Shown: in pieces, positions 34,826 to 41,607 of the stretch | Layout of the letters: the number at the start of each line of letters is the position of its first letter | Position numbering within the stretch: the stretch's first letter is position 1 | DNA from: Bilophila wadsworthia ATCC 49260 | GTDB lineage: Bacteria; Desulfobacterota; Desulfovibrionia; Desulfovibrionales; Desulfovibrionaceae | Length of the DNA stretch: 41,607 nucleotides | NCBI RefSeq assembly: GCF_000701705.1 | Contig: NZ_JNJP01000033.1 | Coordinates: forward strand, 1 to 41,607 | Direction: 5' to 3' | The notes under the pieces: generated by a model | Databases searched by the model: none | What the model was told of the DNA's origin: nothing | What the model saw: only the letters and a program-made list of their open reading frames with translations | Translations under genes and position numbers: made by a program

Positions 34826-35374
34826 ATGAAAAAACGCAAGCGTTTCTCCCTCGCATGGCTTGCCCTGCTCGCGCTGGCGGGCGGGGTGGAACTGCTTATC
34901 GTGGACGGCACGCTTTCGGGCGGCGCCCCATTGTCCCGCGTGGCATCCAGCGTGCGGGAAACGCTGGACCAAACACCCACCCCAGCGAATGCGGCCTCTC
35001 AGCAGATGTACATCTGGAAAGACGCATCCGGGGTCACGCACATCAGCGAAACGCCGCCTCCCAAGCCGCCCGCGGGCAAAGTGGAGGAATACCAGTTCTC
35101 GCCGCAGCCTCCAGCCGCGCAGCCCGAGCCCGTCGCCCCTCTCGATATACCGAGCCCTGAGCACCAGCCGTCCGCCGCCGAACTGGAAAAGGCCGCCGCT
35201 GAAGCCCGGAAAAGGCTCCAACAGCAGGTCGAACAGCTACAAAAGGAGCGGGGGCAGCTTGAAAAGCAATTATACCGCGCCCGGGCCACGGGCGACGGCT
35301 ACGCGCAGATCCGTTTCCGTACTTTGCTGGAACAGAACCGAGAGGCGCTGGAAAAGCTCATCCCCAAACAGTGA
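34826..35374 (+). CDS. DUF4124 domain protein with C-terminal coiled coil
   Basis: A 182-aa exported or membrane-anchored protein with a basic N-terminus and one hydrophobic segment (about residues 9-27). The DUF4124 motif MYIWKDASGVTHISETPP (about 60-77) follows, then a Pro-rich linker and a charged coiled coil (about 120-178, EQLQKERGQLEKQLYRAR). DUF4124 proteins often sit in pilus or cell-envelope loci; the function is unknown. AAGG lies seven bases before the ATG. Its stop overlaps the next gene's GTG, making it the first gene of the minor pilin operon. Confidence 0.78.
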   Translation: MKKRKRFSLAWLALLALAGGVELLIVDGTLSGGAPLSRVASSVRETLDQTPTPANAASQQMYIWKDASGVTHISETPPPKPPAGKVEEYQFSPQPPAAQPEPVAPLDIPSPEHQPSAAELEKAAAEARKRLQQQVEQLQKERGQLEKQLYRARATGDGYAQIRFRTLLEQNREALEKLIPKQ

Positions 35375-35856
35375 CATATGCCATGCAGCCACCCTTCCGC
35401 AACGGATTTACCCTGATTGAAATCGTCTCCGTGCTCGTCGTGCTCGGCGTGCTGGCCTATCTCGGCATTTCGGCCTTCCGGGGCAATGACGAGATAACCG
35501 CCTACGCGGAACGGGACAGGCTCCTCTCCCAGCTCGTCTATGCCCGCGCGCAAGGCATGGCGATGGGCGGCGGGCAATGCGTCACCATAGATACAAACAA
35601 GGTGAGTTTCTTCATGAAGGGCAAATCAGCCCTGCCGACACTGCTCAAGGATTATACGCCTTCCGCATCAATCCAGAGCACCCCTCCGGCTACGTTCTGC
35701 TTTGACGCGGCGGGAAGCGTCTGCGGCGAGGACAGCCTCGGAAATCCGAACGACACGGGCATCCTCTACTGCACCGCGTCAGCCTCCGATCAAACATTCA
35801 GCTTCGGCGGCGGGATCACGCTCACTCTCTTCGCGGAAACGGGGTTCGTCCAATGA
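35371..35856 (+). CDS. Minor pilin, GspH/FimT-like
   Basis: A 161-aa pseudopilin. The prepilin junction is FRNG|FTLIE, then the hydrophobic helix IVSVLVVLGVLAYLGISAF. The next segment (DRLLSQLVYARAQGMAMGGGQCVTI) is the pattern of GspH/FimT proteins, which help start the pilus. Four Cys occur in the C-terminal domain. The GTG at 35371 overlaps the previous stop as GTGA; an ATG at 35383 would shorten the leader from 12 to 8 residues and is equally possible. The next gene overlaps by four bases. Confidence 0.83.
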   Translation: MTYAMQPPFRNGFTLIEIVSVLVVLGVLAYLGISAFRGNDEITAYAERDRLLSQLVYARAQGMAMGGGQCVTIDTNKVSFFMKGKSALPTLLKDYTPSASIQSTPPATFCFDAAGSVCGEDSLGNPNDTGILYCTASASDQTFSFGGGITLTLFAETGFVQ

Positions 35857-36212
35857 ACGCGCGCGGCTTCACCCTCATCGAGATCATCGTCACCATCATC
35901 CTCATGGCGATCATGGGCTTCATGGCGGCGCAACTCATTGCCACGACCTTGCGCGGAAGCGCCGAAAGCGCCGGGCAGATCAAAGATCTGACGGAGGCCA
36001 CCAGCACTCTGGAAGAATGCATCGCCTACCTCAACACGGAAGCCATGCAGCAGAAGGCTGCCAGCGACCTCATCACGGATAAAGGCCTCGAAGCTCTTTT
36101 GGAAGCCCAAGATAAACGGGAACTGTGGCATCCGGACGGCTGCCCATCCTGCCCGGACAACCTGCTGATCACCGTCAAGCGCGGTTCCGTGGAGCTTTCC
36201 CGTGCGTTCTGA
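35853..36212 (+). CDS. Minor pilin, GspI/PilV/MshD-like
   Basis: A 119-aa pseudopilin with a five-residue leader (MNARG|FTLIE) and the helix IIVTIILMAIMGFMAAQLIA. The globular part is small with a CPSC pair (in DGCPSCPDN) that could form a disulfide or bind metal. Its place between GspH-like and GspJ-like genes suggests the GspI/PilV role. Start overlaps the previous stop (ATGA), so translation is coupled. Confidence 0.8.
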   Translation: MNARGFTLIEIIVTIILMAIMGFMAAQLIATTLRGSAESAGQIKDLTEATSTLEECIAYLNTEAMQQKAASDLITDKGLEALLEAQDKRELWHPDGCPSCPDNLLITVKRGSVELSRAF

Positions 36213-36681
36213 TGCCCGCGCCCCCGAGCGGGGTTTCACGCTGCTGGAAATCGTCTGCACGCTGGTCATCCTCGGCGTGCTCGGCTCGCTCGTGTTCTCG
36301 GGATTCGGCACGGCTATCACCGGGTATACGCAGATGCGGGAAGTCGGAACGTCGGACATGCAGGCCGAACTGGCTCTCATCCGCCTCCGGAAAGAGCTTG
36401 CGGGAGCCGCCGATTTTCCCGAATCACCTTTCAAAGACAGCCCTTCCGTCACATTCACGAAGACGGATGGCACGCAGACAACCATCAGCTGCGAAGATAC
36501 CGGAAACAAGCTGCTCATCGACGGCCAAATACTCCTCTCGGACGTGGCCTCATGCCGTTTCACAACGAACGGGGCCGGCCCCTCCTACATCGGCATCGTG
36601 CTGACCCAGCAACTCGCCGAACGGCAAGTCACCTGGACGCTTTCCGTCGCCCCCCGCAACACCCCCCTCGCCAAGGATTGA
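36202..36681 (+). CDS. Minor pilin, GspJ/PilW-like
   Basis: A 159-aa pseudopilin. The leader ends PERG|FTLLE with Glu at +5, followed by the helix IVCTLVILGVLGSLVFSGF. The 'ELALIRLRKELAGAADFP' segment is typical of PilW/GspJ and the rest is beta-rich with two Cys. The GTG at 36202 has GGAG seven bases upstream and lies 11 bases before the end of the previous gene. It probably forms the tip complex with its neighbours. Confidence 0.83.
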   Translation: MRSDARAPERGFTLLEIVCTLVILGVLGSLVFSGFGTAITGYTQMREVGTSDMQAELALIRLRKELAGAADFPESPFKDSPSVTFTKTDGTQTTISCEDTGNKLLIDGQILLSDVASCRFTTNGAGPSYIGIVLTQQLAERQVTWTLSVAPRNTPLAKD

Positions 36682-36689
36682 GGTTCCCC

Positions 36690-38960
36690 ATGCAGACGTC
36701 ACAACGCGGAAGCGTCCTTCTGACCATCATCGGCGGGATCGTCATTCTGGCCCTGCTCGGCATGGTCGCGGTTTCGCTCATGACAGGTTCCGTCATGACC
36801 GGGCTGGACGCCAAGGAAACGGTGCAAGCCTCCTACCTCGCCGAATCGGGAAAGGAAATCGTCCGGGTGCAGACGGCGCAACAAAGCGGCGGTGAAATGA
36901 TGAGCATCGCCCGGCAACTGGAAGAAAGCAGCCGCCAACATAATGGAAAGGGAATTGAGATTGACGGGAAAGGCTTTGTTAAGCTGACACTTTACCCTTC
37001 ATGGTTCCGATGGTACGAGGACAAATTGCATTTGACGGATTCGGGATGGTATGGCGGGGTTCCCAACGGCAAACGTGAAATGCTGGTGCTCAATCAAAGC
37101 GGAGCGATGCGCTATGCTTACGAAAACGGCTTCGGTTCCGAAACGCCCGGCTCAACCGCTGCGGACGTCTACCTGATCGGGAGGGTTCAAGGCGAGAACG
37201 GCAGTATCACATACGACACAACGAAACGGACGTTGACGGTCAAGACGACAGCCGATGATCTCAAGTGGTTCCCCGAATATGGAGGCCTGATCGGGCTGGT
37301 GCGCCAGCAGGAAAAAGACTCCCAACTCCCTACAAGTACACAAGTCAGCAAACTGCGTTTCACCTATAACAGCAAAAAAACTGATGGTGACGTGCATACC
37401 TTCACCGATTTCATTCCGCTCTCGGAAGGCACCATCTCAGAGGACACCTTTAAAGACAAGGATATCGTCCTCGGCCAGTACTTCCGCGTGGTCAGCGAAG
37501 CCCAAACCGCCAACGGTGCACGGGCCGCGCTGGTGTGGCATACGAACGGCAGGAGTTCCCTCCGTTTCGCCGGTTCAGGAGGAAGCGAAGAGGGGGGGAA
37601 CGCCACTGAAAACATTATTGGGGGAAACCTCAGCAGTGAAGAAGATCTCAAAGAACTCTTCGGCCAGCACCTTACGGAGCATAATCTAAATAAAGGCTAT
37701 ACGTTCACGAAATACGGCCCGGATCTGACCGCATTGAGTGTACAAGGTTTTCAGCCGAGCATGCCCAATCATTTTCTCCTCAAAACAACACGCAAAACCA
37801 GCACAGACTACTGGTTCGCGGGAATTACCGACAAGACGATTCCCATTGACTCTTTTCAGAAAGAACATGGTGTAATGATACAGATTTCAACCATGATTCA
37901 TCCTCCAGGCTCTTCAAAAAAGCCTCACTTTTTTGGCGGGCTCCTTTTCAGGACCCATATGCTTCAAGGGAAATCGGCGCTCACTCCGCATGGCGTCTCC
38001 GGGCTGGGCATGGGAATCGTTTATGGCTCCATTGAAATCGAGAACTCGGAGAAAGAAGGCTATTACGAGGTTGACGACTGTACTATCAACCCTGCCCTCC
38101 TTCCCGGCTTTGAATGGTTTTCCAAAGACTCCAACGACCCGGAAGAGCCTGACGGCTCTTTTCGCATCGCCAAGACAGATTGGGAGCAATACAGCCGTAT
38201 CTTTGTACAGGGGGTTCCATCTGCCGGACGCAAAATGACCATCAAGCCAACGTTGATTCTCTGGGCATACGATGACGAGGAGCTCAACGATGGGAACGTT
38301 TCCGAACCCCCTGATTCTCTTCGCTGCCTTGCCGCCGCCTCTCTGGGACCTAATGACGTGTATTCTCCTCTGTCAACGCCGCTCGATGCTTTCTATTTTA
38401 CGCGCATCGTCACGCAAGTGCGGGAGCACGAAGGAGATAACAAAATCAGAGCGTGGATAGCCTCCCAACGCCCTCCCAAGTATGGGGTTACCGACTATAC
38501 GAAATACGACCCTGAAACAAACAATTTCCTCTATTCGTATGATATCGCACATACTCTTGAATTGGGTAAAATTCTTGACGATATCAGAAACGGTTTCAAG
38601 GTATCCGAAGGCGCGCTGTGGCCTGTTCTCGATTTCTCTGATGGCGTGGAGCAAAATTTGATGACAGATCGCTTTACGCTCATAGGATGGGACTATGTCA
38701 ATCCTGAGTTTTCCCGTTTTGAAACGGAAAAGGTTGACGGGCGCTCAAATATCAAAACAACAATCCTCACACAATTCGCTACAGGCGCTGCGTATAACCG
38801 CGCGGGCATATTCCAAGGAACCTACACGGAAGATGACGACAAAAATAATATTCCCAACACCTATAATCTCAACTTCCGAAACTTTGCGGTCGGCATTCCC
38901 GGCACCGGCGGTTCCGGTACCGACGATGTCCCCGGCCTCACTCCCGGCATCGTCCAGTAA
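36690..38960 (+). CDS. Large PilX/GspK/MshP-like minor pilin with 700-aa extracellular region
   Basis: A 756-aa protein. The N-terminus has the class III-like end QRG|SVLLT followed by the helix IIGGIVILALLGMVAVSLM. Position +5 is Thr, not Glu, as in GspK/PilX tip proteins. 'QASYLAESGKEIVRVQTAQ' is the PilX-style continuation. The remaining ~690 residues have no family I recognise: mixed beta-rich, aromatic- and Asp/Asn/Gly-rich, with a final GTGGSGTDDVPG stretch. It could be an adhesive tip domain, like MshQ or PilY1 in role only. Codon use from about 37000 to 38900 is less GC-rich than its neighbours. GAGG lies six bases before the ATG at 36690; an in-frame ATG at 36552 is inside the previous gene. 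Confidence 0.78.
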   Translation: MQTSQRGSVLLTIIGGIVILALLGMVAVSLMTGSVMTGLDAKETVQASYLAESGKEIVRVQTAQQSGGEMMSIARQLEESSRQHNGKGIEIDGKGFVKLTLYPSWFRWYEDKLHLTDSGWYGGVPNGKREMLVLNQSGAMRYAYENGFGSETPGSTAADVYLIGRVQGENGSITYDTTKRTLTVKTTADDLKWFPEYGGLIGLVRQQEKDSQLPTSTQVSKLRFTYNSKKTDGDVHTFTDFIPLSEGTISEDTFKDKDIVLGQYFRVVSEAQTANGARAALVWHTNGRSSLRFAGSGGSEEGGNATENIIGGNLSSEEDLKELFGQHLTEHNLNKGYTFTKYGPDLTALSVQGFQPSMPNHFLLKTTRKTSTDYWFAGITDKTIPIDSFQKEHGVMIQISTMIHPPGSSKKPHFFGGLLFRTHMLQGKSALTPHGVSGLGMGIVYGSIEIENSEKEGYYEVDDCTINPALLPGFEWFSKDSNDPEEPDGSFRIAKTDWEQYSRIFVQGVPSAGRKMTIKPTLILWAYDDEELNDGNVSEPPDSLRCLAAASLGPNDVYSPLSTPLDAFYFTRIVTQVREHEGDNKIRAWIASQRPPKYGVTDYTKYDPETNNFLYSYDIAHTLELGKILDDIRNGFKVSEGALWPVLDFSDGVEQNLMTDRFTLIGWDYVNPEFSRFETEKVDGRSNIKTTILTQFATGAAYNRAGIFQGTYTEDDDKNNIPNTYNLNFRNFAVGIPGTGGSGTDDVPGLTPGIVQ

Positions 38961-38971
38961 CCCATCCCCCC

Positions 38972-39008
38972 AAAAGCCCCTGTTCCGTCGGGAACAGGGG
39001 CTTTTTTC
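38972..39008. terminator. Bidirectional terminator, minor pilin operon / oppF-like gene
   Basis: AAAAGCCCCTGTTCC (38972-38986) pairs perfectly with GGAACAGGGGCTTTT (38991-39005), loop GTCG, followed by T's; A's on the left allow use from the other strand. Confidence 0.93.
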
Positions 39009-39027
39009 TTGTCGCTGCAACAAGGCG

Positions 39028-40005
<978 letters not shown>

Positions 40006-40196
40006 GCATACTCCGAGGCTGAAAAGGAGACCGAAAAACGTCAAACCAGAAAATCGGCTAGCATTTTAGTACCGTTTCTGGTAAAAAAATTGGTCTTTTA
40101 CCATTAAAAACGAAAAGCATCGACAACCACCGACGCTTTTTGCCTTTTTGCTATGGCAGTTTTTACACGTCAACTTCTAACAAAGCAAGGAAGACT
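40006..40196. promoter_or_regulatory. Divergent oppF-fadL spacer with inverted repeat and hairpin
   Basis: An AT-rich region holding both promoters. A perfect inverted repeat TGGTAAAA-9 nt-TTTTACCA (40079-40103) is a candidate operator. A terminator-like hairpin (AAAAGC, mismatch, TCG / CGA, mismatch, GCTTTTT; 40113-40141) lies about 55 bases before fadL and could be an attenuator in its leader. Promoter boxes are not clear. Confidence 0.45.
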
Positions 40197-41459
40197 ATGA
40201 AACGGATTGCCTCCCTGTTGCTTGCCGCCTGCCTGTTGGCGGCTCCCCAGCTTACTGGAAAAGCCCAAGCGGAAGGATTTGCCCTGTCCGACTTCGGCGC
40301 CCGAGGCACGGCTCTCGCCGGCGGCATGGTTGCCCGCGCGGACGATCCTTCCGCCGTGGCTTGGAACCCCGCTGGGATCACTCAGCTCCCCGGTACCCAA
40401 ATAATGGTGGGCATGACCGCCATTCAGCCTTCCGGGACCGTCGACACGGTGGACCGCTTCGGCATCGGCCGCTCCACCGACGTAGACAAGCACACATGGG
40501 CAAATCCGCACGCCTATCTCACCCATCAGTTCAGCGATAACCTCTGGGGCGGCATCGGTATCTTCTCCCGGTTCGGCCTCGGCAACTCCTATCCCAATAA
40601 TTGGCCGGGACACAACAATCTCGAATATGTCAGCCTCAAGACCGTTTCACTGAACCCCAACCTCGCCTTCAAAATCAATGATAATCTCTCCCTCGCCGTG
40701 GGCCTTGAGTTCATGTACGCCACCATGCTCATGAAAAAAGACGCGGATCTCGGCGGGATGGTCAACCCAGCCCTCGCCGGGCGCTTCGGGCACGATCAGC
40801 AGATGCTCACCGGGTCCAGCATCGCCCCCGGCTTCAACCTCGCCGCGCATTACAAATTCAACGACGAATGGGCCGCAGGCCTGACCTACCGCAGCCGCGT
40901 GAAGCAGGCCGTGCGCGGGCATTTGGAATTTGAAAACAAGAATCCGCTTCCGGGCGTCCACCTGCCCAACTCCGATCTGCACGGCAACCTGAACCTTCCC
41001 GATACCATTTCCTTCGGCGTGATGTGGAAGCCCATGGAAACCCTGAGCTTCGAAGCCGGAACTGTGTACACCGTATGGAGCAACTACCGTTCCCTGAACA
41101 TCCACGTCGACGATTACGGCACCGCGTACAGCCCCAAAAACTGGCGCGACACGTGGGGCTTCAACGTCAGCGCGGAATACAAGGCGCTCGACTGGCTGAC
41201 CCTGCGCGGCGGCTATGTTTTCGAAACCAGCCCGATGAAGGATAGCACCTGCGACTACATGACCCCGAGCAACGGGCGTCACCGTATCACCGCCGGTGTG
41301 GGCTTCAACTGGGATCAGTGGACCGTTGACCTTGCTTACGGTTACCTGATCATCAAGGAACTCAGCTACGACAAGTCCACCGCCGACGGCGTCCTGAAGG
41401 GACGTTCCCACAACGGGAGCAGCCATATCGCCGCCGTATCCGTGGGCTACAAGTTCTAG
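40197..41459 (+). CDS. FadL/OmpP1 family outer-membrane porin
   Basis: A 420-aa outer-membrane beta barrel for hydrophobic compounds such as long-chain fatty acids or aromatics. The signal peptide (MKRIASLLLAACLLAAPQL) is cut after KAQA. The mature N-terminus EGFALSDFGARGTALAGG with ARADDPSAVAWNPAGIT is the FadL hallmark (hatch region). The rest alternates beta strands and ends in the terminal barrel strand ...IAAVSVGYKF with C-terminal Phe. AAGGA six bases before the ATG at 40197 decides the start. Repeat copy G follows 20 nt after the stop. Confidence 0.92.
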   Translation: MKRIASLLLAACLLAAPQLTGKAQAEGFALSDFGARGTALAGGMVARADDPSAVAWNPAGITQLPGTQIMVGMTAIQPSGTVDTVDRFGIGRSTDVDKHTWANPHAYLTHQFSDNLWGGIGIFSRFGLGNSYPNNWPGHNNLEYVSLKTVSLNPNLAFKINDNLSLAVGLEFMYATMLMKKDADLGGMVNPALAGRFGHDQQMLTGSSIAPGFNLAAHYKFNDEWAAGLTYRSRVKQAVRGHLEFENKNPLPGVHLPNSDLHGNLNLPDTISFGVMWKPMETLSFEAGTVYTVWSNYRSLNIHVDDYGTAYSPKNWRDTWGFNVSAEYKALDWLTLRGGYVFETSPMKDSTCDYMTPSNGRHRITAGVGFNWDQWTVDLAYGYLIIKELSYDKSTADGVLKGRSHNGSSHIAAVSVGYKF

Positions 41460-41479
41460 CGGATAAAGAGAAGAGACAC

Positions 41480-41530
41480 TTGAGGGGGCGGGGAGGACTT
41501 TCTGGAGAAAGTCCTCCCCGCCCCCTCCAA
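41480..41530. repeat. Palindromic repeat, copy G (no flank seen)
   Basis: Arms 41482-41503 and 41506-41527 are perfect 22-bp reverse complements around GG; the core is again CTTTCTGGAGAAAG. It lies between the ends of fadL and the minus-strand gene at 41549. A T-run follows on the plus strand. No type-1 or type-2 flank fits in the gap. Confidence 0.82.
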
Positions 41531-41548
41531 TCTTTTTCCTTCCCTACA

Positions 41549-41607
41549 TCAGCCGCCGCACTTGGTGTAGGCGCAGTTGGGGCAGCGATGGCAGCCTTCC
41601 TGAAAAA
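41549..41607 (-). CDS. nrdJ: C-terminal end of a probable B12-dependent (class II) ribonucleotide reductase
   Basis: Only the last 18 or so residues are in the window: FQEGCHRCPNCAYTKCGG then stop at 41549. The ending EGCxxCxxCxYxKC is the C-terminal redox/zinc-like tail of adenosylcobalamin-dependent ribonucleotide reductases, where the Cys pair reduces the active site. The rest of the gene is beyond the right edge. Some other enzymes end in zinc ribbons, so the call is moderate. Confidence 0.6.
   Translation of the reverse strand, partial: FQEGCHRCPNCAYTKCGG

Overview
The window is GC-rich chromosomal DNA from a Gram-negative bacterium. Gene content (KDO synthesis, MSH-type type IV pilus, ClpS/ClpA/Aat N-end rule genes, a class II ribonucleotide reductase tail) and the style of CarA, RpsO and the pilus genes suggest a Desulfovibrionaceae-like (Desulfovibrio/Bilophila group) organism. 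That assignment is inference from remembered protein style; no search was run.

Layout. 1-468: tandem strong minus-strand promoters (TTGACA, 17-nt spacer, A-tracts upstream, GC-rich start region) firing out of the left edge, plus the lysC terminator. 469-2241: tsaE-lysC on the minus strand. 2664-6270: truB-rpsO-pnp on the plus strand, with a long imperfect hairpin between rpsO and pnp where RNase III/PNPase autoregulation acts in other bacteria. 6653-14561: a plus-strand MSH-like pilus assembly operon (PilM-PilN fusion, PilO-like, PilP/GspC-like, lipoprotein secretin, MshE-type ATPase with a c-di-GMP-type N-domain, MshG platform protein). 14899-16866: kdsB and carA. 17225-18514: a histone-deacetylase-fold amidohydrolase with a Cys-rich tail. 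18569-18952: a lone type IV pilin gene facing it, with an AT-rich upstream region. 19658-25290: YheT-like hydrolase, aat, TSUP transporter, clpS-clpA. 25452-32961: a minus-strand run pilT, MshM/ExeA-like ATPase, manC, tandem-RCK K+ channel, radA. 33191-38960: pilD, a convergent lytic transglycosylase, then DUF4124 protein and four minor pilin genes ending in a 756-aa PilX/GspK-like protein. 39028-41459: an orphan OppF-like ATPase and a FadL-family porin. 41549-41607: C-terminal end of what looks like a B12-dependent ribonucleotide reductase.

How it fits together. The pilus genes in the two halves make a nearly complete MSH-like machine: pilin, prepilin peptidase, inner-membrane platform, extension ATPase, PilT retraction ATPase, secretin, secretin-associated AAA ATPase, cell-wall hydrolase and a GspH-I-J-K-like tip set. 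Housekeeping genes sit between the two halves.

The most unusual non-coding feature is a family of seven G/C-rich palindromes, each within about 25 nt of a gene end. Six of them carry one of two conserved flanking modules. Two pairs are arranged in mirror image around an ordinary terminator. I cannot name this family.
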